Source: Macrostomum hystrix (lineage: Eukaryota > Platyhelminthes > Macrostomidae). From it: a stretch of 64,000 nucleotides of DNA. The position numbers were made by a program, and so were the translations under genes. A model generated the notes under the pieces. The model did not search any database. It saw only the letters and a list, made by a program, of their open reading frames with translations, and was not told the origin of the DNA. This document shows, one piece after another, positions 1 to 11,398 of this stretch; the first letter of the stretch is position 1, and every line of letters begins with the position of its first letter. The stretch is from contig CATNEN010000029.1 of the NCBI GenBank assembly GCA_950097015.1, positions 5,909,501 to 5,973,500 on the forward strand, read 5' to 3'.

Positions 1-558
1 CAACATTCCCACTGTGTACGAATTGCACTTTCCAAGCGTATACAGAGATTCAGCTAGGCGGGCCCGGATAAGGGACGAACGAACCTCGCTGCCTCAGTCG
101 AAGTGCAACCTTTTAGACGCAGAAGTAAATCGCATATTCGGACATGCATATTTAAAAGATAGGTTAAAAGTGGAGGAATTGGTGTCTTTTTTTTCAGTCT
201 GCCTTCCCTCATTCTCTTAGTCTGCCAACATTTATAAGCCGGCACTCGAATTCACCCTCAGGTTGCAGCTGTTCTTATTAGAACTGCAATATAACAGTAG
301 GAGAGTGGTGGAGAGCAGGTGGCCTGACTTCAGACAAAAAATCACTCACAGACCTGCCTGATTGCACCGCTTAAGCAGCCCGGCAACTGTACGCTAGTAC
401 TGCTTCTATAGAAAAGAGACAAGAATGACAGGGAGCAACGGAAAAGCATCAGGTATACCCAGTCAACTAGCAGTCACAGAAGTCTAGTTCTACAGCAGGC
501 ACAATGTACGAGAAAAAATAGTAGCAGGTGTACTGTACTGCTTTCACTTAACGCCTAG
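1..558. other. No gene recognised
   Basis: Mixed-composition sequence. Short open frames exist on both strands in the first 250 bases, but none has a recognisable motif, splice context or coding bias I would trust. It could hold the end of an exon of a gene lying to the left. Confidence 0.4.
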
Positions 559-765
559 GAGATTGACAGCTCAAACTATGAGCATCTGAGAGATTGACAG
601 CTCAAACTATGAGAAATTCAGAGATTGACAGCTCAAACTATGAGAAGTTCAGAGATTGACAGCTCAAACTATGAGAAATTCAGAGATTGACAGCTCAAAC
701 TATGAGAAATTTAGAGATTAACAGCTCAAACTATGAGCATCTGAGAGATTGACAGCCTAAACAGA
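559..765. repeat. 31-bp minisatellite, about 6.5 copies
   Basis: The word gattgacagctcaaactatg recurs at 561, 592, 623, 654, 685 and 716, giving a strict 31-bp period. Units differ by a few substitutions (agcatctga versus agaaattca tails). Both edges decay into unique DNA. Confidence 0.95.
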
Positions 766-1227
766 AAGCATGTGTGCATTTTAATCTTACGAAATTTGTC
801 TAATTAAACAGAAAAGTGTTTCGCATTTCCACCTGTGAAACATATGAGCCAGCTGCTAGCCAGTTGCTTTAGAGCGCAAAGTTTACTAATTAAGGGGGAA
901 ACGTTGTAGAAGATCAGGTGCTGTATTGACATCAAGGAAGGCTAGCGAAATATAAACAGAAAAACAGAAAGGATATATCGTGTACTAATACTAGAGCGAT
1001 ATCTTGCCTCATTTTGGGTGTGGCGTACAAATAAAACAGGGGCCCACAGGGAGTCTGTTGTTGGAATTCGATTAAAACAGGACAATGGGTGCGGCGAAAG
1101 AACAACGAAAGCACTATTATTATTGAATTAATTATGCTAATTTCCACCAGAAAGTAAAAATGGAATGTTACGTTGATTTTATTACAGTAAACTTGTGATG
1201 AAATCCACTTTAATAGTGCAAACTATT
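766..1227. other. No gene recognised
   Basis: AT-rich sequence with no credible coding frame, RNA gene or repeat. It leads into the left flank of the 31-bp satellite interrupted at 1292. Confidence 0.4.
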
Positions 1228-1291
1228 AAATTAGCTATGTGTTAATCAACTGAGAGACAGGTTGATTGTGTGGCAATCAACTGAAGGACAG
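1228..1291. repeat. Left remnant of the 31-bp satellite split by an insertion
   Basis: The words gttaatcaactgagagacag and caatcaactgaaggacag match the units of the array at 2963-3590. The last part, with gattgtgtggcaatcaactg, is the same variant unit found at the far right end of that array. The array was therefore one block before the element at 1292-2962 entered it. Confidence 0.85.
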
Positions 1292-2962
1292 CCCGTATAA
1301 AACGGAACGGTCACAAAAGGGGGCTGTGACCGTTTAGTCTGTGACCGTGAAACGTAACGCTGTGACCGTGAAACGTAACGCTGTGACCGTGAAACGTAAC
1401 GCTGTGACCGTTTAGTCTGTGGCCGTGAAACGTAACACTGTGACTGTTTTGTCTGTGACCGTGAAACGTAACACTGTGACTGTTTTGTCTGTGACCGTGA
1501 AACGTAACACTGTGACTGTTTTGTCTGTGATCGTGAAACGTAACACTGACTGTTTTGTCTGTGACCGTGAAACGTAACACTGACTGTTTTGTCTGTGACC
1601 GTGAAACATAACACTGTGACTGTTTTGTCTGTGACCGTGAAACGTAACACTGTGACTGTTTTGTCTGTGATCGTGAAACGTAACACTGACTGTTTTGTCT
1701 GTGACCGTGAAACGTAACACTGACTGTTTTGTCTGTGACCGTGAAACATAACACTGTGACTGTTTTGTCTGTGACCGTGAAACGTAACACTGTGACTGTT
1801 TTGTGTGACCGTTCATATTATAGAAACTTAGGTCACCAGGTAACCGTTCACTGTGACTGTTTACTGTGACCGTTCTGTGACCGTTGTGTGACCGTCCTGA
1901 GACATATCTGCAGACATGGCCATATGATCGAAAGGTCAAGCAGAAGAATCGGAAACAGGAACATAGTGAATTATTTTTGCACCTAAAATGATTAAGCACA
2001 TAGTTCTTAAAAAATACATTGGCGTCATGCAAGCATGCTGGTTTATTTGAATTGCTTGATATTTGTTTATGATACACTCGTATTTTTGTATATTATTAGT
2101 AGCCTTACTGTGCTTCGATCTTGTCATCCATATGATTCGTATGGACGATGGCTGAAGTGTAACATTTAAACTAAAATCTAAAGTTTATGGATTCCGTTCA
2201 ATGCATCTATCCATGTATCTATTTACCTATACCCTATCTATATATATATATATATCGATCTATCTACCGTGTAAACGTCTGTGCATGTGTGGGAATGTGT
2301 TATATGCATTTGCATTTCAACTTGGTGTGCTCTATATACTGAAACCCTATTTCATCTACACGAGAGAAATAAAGAAATATAAGACTGAAAAAACGGTCAC
2401 AAAAAATGGTCACACTGATCAGTCACATACCCCGTAAAAAATTCGGCTGCTTCTTCGGCGGGTTTTTTGTGAAAAATAGGAGTGGAATCTACCAAAAAAC
2501 CCCCTATCTCGCAAGAGTTAAATAAACCACCCAGGAAGCAGCCGATGTAACCGTAAATTGTGCGGAAACCGCCGAAGAATCACCCGAACCAGTGGCCCAT
2601 GGGACAACCAGAGAATTATTTACGGGCGATTCCTCGGCGGTTTCTGAGCATGGAATCTTCCGAACTGGAGGATTCTTTGGGTGATTCCATTTCGCCATCA
2701 AAAAGCACCGAGAAAACGCCTAGTTGGGTAGATTCTAAGCATGGAATCATCCGATTGGTATGTTTCCAGCGTTCGGCTGTTTCTTTTTCTGGAAACACCG
2801 CAGATTCCAACTGGAATCACCCAATTAGAAACATCCCTATTTTTTAGCGGGTAGTGACCTTGATGAACGGTCACAAAAATTGTCACCAACGGTAACATGT
2901 GACCATAGCAGTCACATTGACAGTGACAATCCCTTTTTTGTGACCGCTCCGTTTTATACGGG
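1292..2962. mobile_element. Non-autonomous TIR element with 3-bp CAG duplication and a subterminal repeat array
   Basis: The left end reads CCCGTATAAAACGGAACGGT and the reverse complement of the right end reads CCCGTATAAAACGGAGCGGT. The inverted repeat extends about 30 bp through CACAAAAGGG. The trinucleotide CAG flanks both sides (1289-1291 and 2963-2965), and removing the element restores a normal satellite unit across the join. Just inside the left end is a roughly 36-bp array rich in GTGACCG/CGGTCAC; further copies of that word lie near the right end (about 2395-2425 and 2870-2945). The middle holds inverted segments around gccgaagaatcacccg. No transposase frame is visible. Three-base duplication plus subterminal repeats is the architecture of CACTA/EnSpm elements, but the terminus is not CACTA, so the superfamily is an inference. 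Confidence 0.85.
1318..1890. repeat. Subterminal array, about 36-bp unit with GTGACCG words
   Basis: Units alternate tgtgactgttttgtctgtga and ccgtgaaacgtaacac. Some units are 2-3 bases shorter, which shifts frame. Long open frames run through it on the minus strand, but they consist only of the repeat. It lies wholly inside the TIR element and is probably a set of protein-binding subterminal repeats. Confidence 0.9.
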
Positions 2963-3590
2963 CAGGTAGGCTGTGTGTTAATAAACTGAAGGACAGGTAG
3001 GCTGTGTTAATCAACTGAAGGACAGGTAGGCTGTGTGTTAATCAACTGAAGGACAGGTAGGCTGTGTGTTAATCAACTGAAGGACAGGTAGGCTGTGTGT
3101 TAATCAACTGAAGGACAGGTAGGCTGTGTTAATCAACTGAAGGACAGCTAGGCTGTGTGTTAATCAAATGAAGGACAGGTAGGTTGTGTGTTAATCAACT
3201 GAAGGACAGGTAGGCTGTGTGTTAATCAACTGAGAGACAGGTAGGCTGTGTGTTAATCAACTGAAGGACAGGTAGGCTGTGTGTTAATCAACTGAAGGAC
3301 AGGTAGGCTGTGTGTTAATCAACTGAAGGACAGGTAGGCTGTGTGTTAATCAACTGAGAGACAGGTAGGCTGTGTGTTAATCAACTGAGAGACAGGTAGG
3401 TTGTGTGTTAATCAACTGAAGGACAGGTAGGCTGTGTGTTAATCAACTGAGAGACAGGTAGGCTGTGTGTTAATCAACTGAAGGACAGGTAGGCTGTGTG
3501 TTAATCAACTGAAGGACAGGTAGGCTGTGTGTTAATCAACTGAGAGACAGGTTGATTGTGTGGCAATCAACTGAAGGTTGAGGACTGGTA
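2963..3590. repeat. 31-bp satellite, right block, about 20 copies
   Basis: The core word gtgttaatcaactgaaggac alternates with a gagagac variant, with occasional 2-bp deletions (gctgtgttaatc). It abuts the inserted element on the left. It ends in a divergent unit with gattgtgtggcaatcaactg, shared with the left remnant at 1228-1291. Confidence 0.95.
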
Positions 3591-3658
3591 GGTTGTGGGA
3601 ATCAACTGAGAGAGAGGCAACTAGAAGCAGACAAGCAGAATTCAGGAAAAAGTCGCAC

Positions 3659-3883
3659 CTCAGGCTGATCAGCTGCCTCCCCTTCAGTAGCAACATCAGC
3701 AGCAGCTTCCTCCGGCGCTGTTGACGTATCCGACTGACTGTTCGCTTCACCGTCTGGGACAGCTTCAGTCTTGGCTGTCAGCTGCTCAGCCGTATCGGAC
3801 GTTTCTTTCACGACTTCCGGCTCCGCTTCCGCCTGCGGCTGCTGCTGCTTTTCCACTTCGCTGATGTCGCTGCTTTCAGTCAT
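3659..3883 (-). CDS. Acidic, low-complexity N-terminal exon of an unknown protein
   Basis: A 75-codon open exon starts at an ATG at 3883-3881 and ends at a donor (GAG then GTGCGA) in phase 0. The encoded segment starts MTESSDISEVEKQQQ and is rich in Glu, Ala, Gln, Ser and Thr, as in disordered, strongly acidic regions. GC-rich codon use resembles the verified genes here and differs from the surrounding repeats. The next exon would lie at lower coordinates, but the next 3.5 kb is satellite and transposon, so it is probably beyond the window. No family is recognised. The frame continues a few codons past the donor before a stop, so an unspliced short protein cannot be excluded. Confidence 0.5.
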
Positions 3884-4325
3884 GCCTTTTCTATGCCCAG
3901 TTGTTAAATAAAAAAATTAATCTATGTAAATAGCAAAAAGACTATGTTAAGTCAAAGAAGATCTCTTCTTTATCTACAAAGAAAAACAACTACAATGCCT
4001 GAGTAAGAAAGCTTTGCACTAACACTAGAAATCTATACTAACTATTATATTGGGTGAGGCAATTCTCGAAAATTGTGCACTCAAAAAGGAATTAGCCGAT
4101 GCAGTCTGATGGCGAACTGTGACGAAGGGACTCGGCTGCTGCAATGCATTAGATTGTGGGCGAGGGATGCATCAGCAAATGTGATTTTAAATACTGAACA
4201 AGTTGCTGTAGCGCATAGGAAAATGAAGGCTAAAACATTTATTTGTTTAATGCAATTAAATTAAAAACTTAGGACTTATTTCAAGAATATCGATCTCGAT
4301 TGATTATCTGGGATGGTTGAAAGTG
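3884..4325. other. Presumed 5' side of the acidic gene; nothing else seen
   Basis: AT-rich sequence upstream of the minus-strand ATG at 3883. It would contain that gene's leader or promoter. No motif is clear enough to call. Confidence 0.35.
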
Positions 4326-5306
4326 AACCTGGGATTCTGGAGGAAGAATCTGGGATTCTGGAGAAGGAAACTGGGATTCTGGAGGAAGAATCTGGGATTC
4401 TGGAGGAAGAAAACTGGGATTCTGGAGGAAGAAAACTGGGATACTGGAGGAAGAATCTGGGATTCTGGAGGAAGAATCTGGGATTCTTGAGAAGGAAACT
4501 GGGATTCTGGAAGAATCTGGGATTTTGGAGGAAGAATCTGGGATTCTGGAAAAGAATCTGGGATTCTGGAGGAAGAATCTGGGATTCTGGAGGAAGAATC
4601 TGGGATTCTGGAGGAAGAATTTGGGATTTTGGAGGAAGAATCTGGGATTCTGGAGAAGGAAACTGGGATACTGGAGGAAGAATCTGGGATTCTGGAGGAA
4701 GAATCTGGGATTCTTGAGAAGGAAACTGGGATTCTGGAAGAATCTGGGATTTTGGAGGAAGAATCTGGGATTCTGGAAAAGAATCTGGGATTCTGGAGGA
4801 AGAATCTGGGATTCTGGAGGAAGAATCTGGGATTCTGGAGGAAGAATTTGGGATTTTGGAGGAAGAATCTGGGATTCTGGAGAAGGAAACTGGGATTCTG
4901 GAGGAAGAATCTGGGATTCTGGAGGAAGAAAACTGGGATTCTGGAGGAAGAAAACTGGGATACTGGAGGAAGAAAACTGGGATTCTGGAAGAATCTGGGA
5001 TTTTGGAGGAAGAATCTGGGATTCTGGAGGAAGAATCTGGGATTCTGGAGGAAGAATCTGGGATTCTGGAGGAAGAATTTGGGATTCTGGAGGAAGAATC
5101 TGGGATTCTGGAGGAAGAAAACTGGGATTCTGGAGGAAGAATCTGGGATTCTGGAGGAAGAAAACTGGGATTCTGGAGGAAGAATCTGGGATTCTGGAGG
5201 AAGAATCTGGGATTCTGGAGGAAGAATCTGGGATTCTGGAGGAAGAATCTGGGATTCTAGAGGAAGAATTTGGGATCCTGGAGGAAGAATCTGGGATTCT
5301 AGAGGA
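4326..5306. repeat. 21-bp minisatellite, about 47 copies
   Basis: Unit core is gaagaatctgggattctgga. Length variants lack 3 or 6 bases (aaaactggg, gaaggaaact). Because 21 is a multiple of three, all plus-strand frames stay open for hundreds of codons and predict Trp/Gly/Arg/Glu-rich polypeptides. These have no start context, splice sites or composition shared with real exons here. Confidence 0.97.
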
Positions 5307-8293
5307 AAATACCTTACAGTCGATGTAGGATATGAGATTTAGGTGAGAGTAAAAGTGGAAACAGCACTCTTATTTTCTTATTTTCCAATATTTCTGTATT
5401 GATATCAGCCTTTGAATTTGCAAAAGCTCCAACAATTAAAAATAGCAATCAGCAAAATGCGAGAAAATACTAATTTCGCGCTTCTCTCGCTCAAATATTT
5501 AGGATATAGGCGTTAAACACAATGTGCGCAAAACCTGAAAAAAACTTCATTAGCGATTTTGGACAGAGAAATTTTGTAGCAACAAAAAAGGCTATAAAAC
5601 TAGTGCACCGAGCGCACCCAAATAGGCACTAAGCCAGCCGTAGCACTGAGCAAAGTGTAAAAAGCTAGAAAATTTTCAACAAGCAAGAGGGCTTGCTGGA
5701 CACGCGCTGTGTGGGCTGAACCAAGCCTTCCCTTCGCCCACCAAGCCTTCGCTCTATCCCTCTTCCAATATGGCCGGAGAGCAGAAAGTGCCGACATGCC
5801 GAATTGCCGAAGGCGCTTTTTATTCTATACTAATTTCTAAAGTCTCTGTCCAGTCATGCTTAACACACACACACACAGTGTGCCCAGATAGCGCGCGACC
5901 TGAATTATCTAAAAATAGCATCAGAGCAGCCCCAGCAAAGCCAAGCAAGCATTGCTGCCCCTGTCCACCGGGAGTTTGGAGATGAGTTACCTCTCCACTC
6001 AGCCTCAGCTGCAGGTCAATCACAGGACTATGATAATCGGCAGCTAAAACGAAAGTCGAAACTAAAATCTTGAAAAAATCACAAGCCATGCATAGATATA
6101 GGGAAAATAGTTGTATAGTTGTATAGGGAAAATTATATATAAAATAGTACACTATATTTACACAAGGAAATGGAGAGCATGGAAAGAGGCTAAGTAGATG
6201 TTCTGGGTCAGCTGCAAATAGGCACATGCATGCAATATATGATTAAATTGTTTACCAGTTGCATTTTGCCAGTTGTATGCCAATACAAGCTACCTAACTT
6301 TTCCTATCAATCAATTTTCCAGGTTTTTAGCAAATAATAGAAATTAGGCAAGGCCTAGTCTATGTGGACTAGTTTCTAGTCAAATATAATTATAGTAAGA
6401 AATAGTGAGTCACTATTTCTGTGAACTGTCAACAGAAGTAGATTTTATTCAAATTTAGTATTTAGTATTTATAACTAAATGGGCAAATCTTACCCAATAA
6501 GCATTATATAATTAGTTAATGAGATAAGACCACTCTTTGTTTTTACAGAGTGGTCTCTCTTACAAGCTAGTTGGATGATCTGGTGGTCTAAATCTGCACT
6601 TAAACAAAATACAGGGACTCAGGCATGCATTCTCTACTATCTTAGAATGGTAGTCAAGAAAAAATGTCCCATAGTTTTTGGCTATACTTGTAAATATGCA
6701 GTAAAGCAGTGCTAACCAGCAAAAGGAGGGCCAACATGTTCTTAATCTTATAATCATATACCTAACTTGTTACTAAAAGATGACAAATTTGATATATTTT
6801 AGGCAATAGAAAATTTATTTATTACTCTTGCCCTAATTGGTTTTGATGTGCAGCCAACAGCTAGACAAAGCTGATACATGGTATATCTGAAAGCTAAATA
6901 TAGCTGTTCAGTCCATGGACTAGGGGGATGCCAAACCTACAAAAATACCATAGAAAAAGTGTCACCTATTTAACAGATAAACTGTTATAATAGAGTCAAG
7001 AATCAAACCCTTCACATTCAAGTTATGAGTTAGATATACTAACCACTATGTAACAATATCATTATGACACTAATGACCCTAATTCCACTGTATAACACTT
7101 AGTCAATAGTTATAACTTATAAGGGGGAAAACAAGTAGAAAATGGTTTCTCAAAACATTGGCAGCCTAATATAAAGCACAATAAAAAGTTTATTAAACAA
7201 TAAAGATGTATCTATCAATCTGATACTCAACAAAATTAAATACAAAATACTTCTTAAAATATAGTATAAATTGGCATAACAATATATTGTAGATCTTATG
7301 TTTATAAAAGTTTATATAGGACATGTTTTCTTTTTTTGTTTAGTTGAAATAACCTTAAAATACTTAAATATATATAGTTTCCCAGATTTCAATCAGATTA
7401 TTAAAAAAAGTTATATATTTTTTCATTTTAGCTATGTCACAAATTTATATCTGGGCCTTTCATTTTATTTACTCATTTATATGGCATGGCTAGGCATATT
7501 AAATAGGTGGCTTCTCATAGTTATAAGTTATAGTTTTTAATATAGGTGAAAAATCTGCATATTGGAGTAGCTTATATTTGTTTATATTATATCATAATCC
7601 ATATTACCCCCTATACTTAATCTTTAAAAATTAACAAATAATCTTGCATGCTAGGTTGTTTACATTTATCAATCTATCTCTTTAATGGCTCAACTGATTT
7701 TCCTAAATCCCTTAACAAAAAATGCCACATTTGGCTGAAATAGTACACATATTTTCAATAACCTTAGCTTCATTGCTAATAGGATTAAGGCAACCCAGAG
7801 GGTGAACAAATCCCGAAATTGTTAGTTTTAGCTATAGCTAGCTTACCTGTAGATATGACCTCTACTAGTAGGTTATACAAAAATATATGTAACCATAGTG
7901 ACAAAATGATATAAGCCATATAACTACTAAGCTACTCCAGGCAATAAATGAAAAAATAAGGCCTAACTAGCTTAATATACTAGTCATACAATTCTAATGA
8001 GAATTAGCTACAAGTTATAATTATACTAAATGTTTTAATAAAAAGTAAGTGTAGGGCATATGCCTGTTTATTAGGTAGGCCCTATAGTTAGCTCGAAGTC
8101 TAAGGTTGTGAATCTAACTGATGCATTGTAGGATAAATATTAATTTCGAAAATAACAGTATAAAACTAGCAATTTAGGCCCCCATTTGAGGAGCAGAAAT
8201 ATTTTTAATTCATCCAGTATATACTTTTTAGCTTTTTTAAGCTACAATGATCCCCCAGGTAACAGGTAACAGGTAACACTTGGTAGGCCTACC
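5307..8293. other. AT-rich DNA without a recognised gene
   Basis: Frames are short and hydrophobic because of A/T runs. A perfect 10-bp hairpin (gaccactctt ... agagtggtc) lies near 6527-6555. From about 7,800 the word taggcct begins to recur. No exon is supported. Confidence 0.45.
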
Positions 8294-8574
8294 CATACAT
8301 GTGCAACACCCGGTCGACCCGGCCGAACCGGCCGGGTGAAACGAGGGCCAAGCAAGGTAAGTCGCAAAAACCAATCGACCAAGTGCCAAAAAATCAAAGG
8401 GGGGACCAAGGGACAAAAAAGGAAGGCGTGAAGAAAAGGAAAAAGGGGAGAGAAAAAGAGAGCAAATGAGAGCAAACTAAGTCGTAAATAGAGCAATGAA
8501 ACGAACTAAGTCGCAAATGAGAGCAAAAACTAAGTCGCAAGGCCGGCTAAGATTTGGGAGGTTGCGCATGTATG
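8294..8574. mobile_element. hAT-type MITE, copy 1 (281 bp)
   Basis: It starts CATACATGTGCAAC and ends GTTGCGCATGTATG, imperfect 14-bp inverted ends. The eight bases GGCCTACC occur immediately on both sides (8286-8293 and 8575-8582). The interior is about 90% alike to the copy at 10085-10371 and is GC-rich, with ccggccgggtgaaacgaggg and repeated aactaagtcgcaaa. It has no coding capacity. Eight-base duplications are the hallmark of hAT transposases. Confidence 0.93.
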
Positions 8575-8798
8575 GGCCTACCTAAGATAGCCATGGCTAA
8601 CTTTGAAATATTAGGCCTAAAATCCTCTGTAAGCATTTACTATAACTTAAAAGTGCCCACTAAAGCTAAACGAGTTTTTTAGATTTAATAATAATAATAT
8701 TATTATTAATATATTTAGATTTAAAGATTTTTAGATTTAAAGATTAAATAAACATTTATTACTGTAGAATAAATACTTAAAAGTAAAATAATAAAAAA

Positions 8799-8850
8799 GT
8801 AAAAAAGTAAAGTAAAGTAAAGTAAAGTAAAGTAAAGTAAAAAAGTAAAG
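8799..8850. repeat. AGTAA microsatellite
   Basis: Ten or so copies of agtaa and close variants in a highly A/T-rich stretch. Confidence 0.9.
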
Positions 8851-9738
8851 TAAAAATTAATTATGGAAAACAGTTGAACAACCGTAAACATAAAAACGCA
8901 GAGATAAAACACGATAGTATTAGATATGATAACATGATGATAAAAATAATAATAACCAAAACACGACCTGCTGGTTTAAATCGACGCGATAAAACTGTCA
9001 ATGTTAAAATTTCATACATAGCGTAGACATTTAAAGCATAGTTTGATGAGCGCATTAGTTTAATGCTTTCTTTTTAATACTCTGGTTAGAGTAAAATTAC
9101 CGATTACTTCGTTTATATGCTTAAAGTAAGTTTCAAAAATTAAAAAAATTCTATAAAAACTTGCCTTTGGTAATTCAATCTCATTGTTACTTGTCTTATT
9201 ATCCAACTGCGTTAATCGAATGACTGCTTATCGTCTTTTAAAATAAAAAGTTAAATTAGCGGCAGAGCCTTTTATTAGGCTGAACCACGGGCAAATACTT
9301 GATACCAGTTGTTTTATCATTAACAGCAACAATGTCACTTGTCTTGTATCATAAAAAATTGAATCAGCATCCGAGGGCTTTATGCTTACCTGATACATTT
9401 ACTTGTTATCTAATCTGAACAGTTAAAGTTTTAAAGACTAAGGAAGGAGATTCTATCAAACATACTACTACGAAAAAATTACATTAGACCTATTTCATTA
9501 ATGCTTCCATGTCTGACAGGTCTAAAAATCTCATGTTAAAATAGCCACATAAAATAAACAGCTACAGTAATACACAATCATTTAATAATCTTAGCAATTC
9601 CTAGCAATAGGAGAGTAGTTTGGTAAAACATGAAGTGCTAGCTTAGTTTGTAACATCATCTAGAATTTCATTGATGTGTCCAAAACACTAACAGTGTTGT
9701 TCATATTCACACTTTTAAAACTCACATTTTAACTTTGC
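8851..9738. other. AT-rich DNA, nothing recognised
   Basis: No credible exon, RNA gene or repeat. It ends at the target duplication of the composite element beginning at 9748. Confidence 0.4.
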
Positions 9739-9913
9739 CATTTTAATGGTTTCAGACCACTTTGGCGAAAGACCACATTGGCGAAAGACACTTCGGCAAA
9801 AGCCACTTTGGCAAAGCCACATTGGCGAAAGGTTTTTCTTTGCCTTAATGCTTGACCACTTTGGCACAGTCATTACTGTGGTTTTGTTTTACTTTAGGGC
9901 CTATATCCAATTA

Positions 9914-9988
9914 GGCAGTGCTTATCGCCACAGTACGGTAGGAATAAGACAAAAATTATTTTTACGGTACCGTGGGGATAAGCACTGC
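9914..9988. mobile_element. 75-bp micro-MITE nested in the fold-back element
   Basis: It begins GGCAGTGCTTATCGCCACAG and ends CCGTGGGGATAAGCACTGC, inverted repeats that would fold the whole element into a hairpin. The ten bases TATCCAATTA flank it on both sides (9904-9913 and 9989-9998). The CAGTG terminus resembles hAT ends, but a 10-bp duplication is longer than the hAT rule of eight, so the family is left open. Confidence 0.8.
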
Positions 9989-10084
9989 TATCCAATTAAC
10001 CATTTGAAATATTCAAGTCTCCTCAGTCTCCAAAACTGAGTCCGCCGAAATTACGTCCTCAATAACACATGACTGATTTGATGT

Positions 10085-10371
10085 CATACATGCGCAACAC
10101 CCGGCCGACCCGGCCAAACCGGCCGGGTGAAACGAGGGCCAAGCAAGGTAGGGGCCTAAGTCGCAAAAACCAATCGACCAAGCGCAAAAAAATCAAAGGG
10201 GGGACCAAGGGACAAAAAAGGAAGGCGTGAAGAAAAGGAAAAAGGGGAGAGAAAAAGAGCAAATGAGAGCAAACTAAGTCGTAAATAGAGCAATGAAACG
10301 AACTAAGTCGCAAATGAGAGCAAAAACTAAGTCGCACGGCCGGCTAAGATTTGGGAGGTTGCGCATGTATG
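10085..10371. mobile_element. hAT-type MITE, copy 2 (287 bp), nested
   Basis: Perfect 14-bp inverted ends CATACATGCGCAAC / GTTGCGCATGTATG. The octamer TTTGATGT lies on both sides (10077-10084 and 10372-10379). It is closely related to the copy at 8294-8574, and better preserved at the termini. It sits inside the fold-back element 9748-10628 and so inserted later. Confidence 0.95.
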
Positions 10372-10767
10372 TTTGATGTGTTATTAAGATACTAAATATT
10401 CTTGAAAGCCTAAGGGGCGGCTGGGTTGAGAGAAAAACATTAAATTTATTTATAATGTCTCAAATACAAATTAATCGAAAACAAATTATTTATTTGAATA
10501 TTTCAGAAGGTTAATTGTATATAAAGTAAAACAAAACTGCAGTAAAAGGCAAAGAAAAACCTTTCGCCAATGTGGCTTCGCCAAAGTGTCTTTCGCCAAT
10601 GTGGTCTTTTGCCAAAGTGGTCGGTACCCATTTTAATAATACTACTTTTGCTAGGTATAATTTCTGGAAATTCTCACATGTATCCAAATCTTTATGAAGC
10701 ATTTTTAGTCACACATTTAAACCTCTTAATTCAAAATTTCGCAACCTGGCTTATACCATTAGCAATA

Positions 10768-11398
10768 GGGTAATGTATCATCAACCAAACAAGAATGTGT
10801 ATTTTTTTAACTTCAAACCTAAGCTACAGATTTTCTATTTAAGATATGATGATAAATCAAAAGCCAAGTTATAGAAAACAGTTACATCTTTCTAAAAAGT
10901 ATCTGCTTTTGCTATTTTATCAAATAGAAAAAAGTTTTTCCTGCTTTTTATATAAAACCAAACAATGATTTTCATGTATCTTCAAACCAAACAGAGAATT
11001 TGATGTTTGGTTTTACAATTTGAGTGAGTGGTTTAATCTTATTTTAAGGAGTGAACTATCATGAATTATGTAACTTGAAAGCATTTTTCATGCTCTATAA
11101 AGAACTACATTTATGGTCATTTAATTGGCAAGCAACCACATACAATCTTCGTCTAAAGTACATACTGAAAAAAGTTGTTAAAAAGTATGCTTTTGCAATA
11201 AAAATTTCTACTGAAACATCAATATCTTTCTTTCCTCTTAATGCTTCATTGCACATCATGTTGATAATTTCTTCAACTTTCAAATTAGTTGTTTTGTGAA
11301 ACATGATAGCTTGTTTCTGTCTTGTATTAGACCAAGGAAGAGGTCAAAATTCTTGTTCGGTTTTGAAGATACACTGTTCGGTTGATGATACATTACCC
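10768..11398. mobile_element. TA-flanked MITE, copy 1 (631 bp)
   Basis: The ends are GGGTAATGTATCATCAACC and its exact reverse complement. TA lies immediately outside each end (10766-10767 and 11399-11400), the duplication made by Tc1/mariner-type transposases. Subterminal words (caaacaagaatg, aacttcaaacc) recur inverted near the other end. Frames of about 70-80 codons run through the middle on both strands but are AT-rich and resemble no transposase, so it is non-autonomous. A second copy lies at 29349-30009. Confidence 0.93.

Larger units (their letters stand above)
9748..10628. mobile_element. Fold-back element with tandemly repeated inverted termini, hosting two nested MITEs
   Basis: The left arm (9748-9845) is built from 15-17-bp units such as ccactttggcgaaag and accacattggcgaaag. 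The right arm (about 10535-10628) is its reverse complement, including ggcaaagaaaaacctttcgc. CATTTTAAT lies directly outside both ends (9739-9747 and 10629-10637), an 8-9-bp target duplication. The interior carries two further elements at 9914-9988 and 10085-10371, each with its own flanking duplication, so this element is the oldest of the three. No transposase is encoded. Repeated subunits in long inverted arms are typical of fold-back elements; an 8-9-bp duplication fits hAT or Mutator mobilisation. Confidence 0.88.

Noticed and set aside
2560-2847. 95-codon plus-strand frame as a possible transposase piece
   Set aside because: Falls in the inverted-repeat interior of the TIR element and matches no transposase motif; frames are open on both strands.
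4313-5342. Plus-strand frames of 130-270 codons with Trp/Gly/Arg repeats
   Set aside because: They arise in all three frames because the array period (21) is a multiple of three. No start context, splice sites or non-repeat protein.
7298-7540. 80-codon hydrophobic frame resembling a membrane protein
   Set aside because: Hydrophobicity follows from T-rich DNA; no splice sites, neighbours or family motif.
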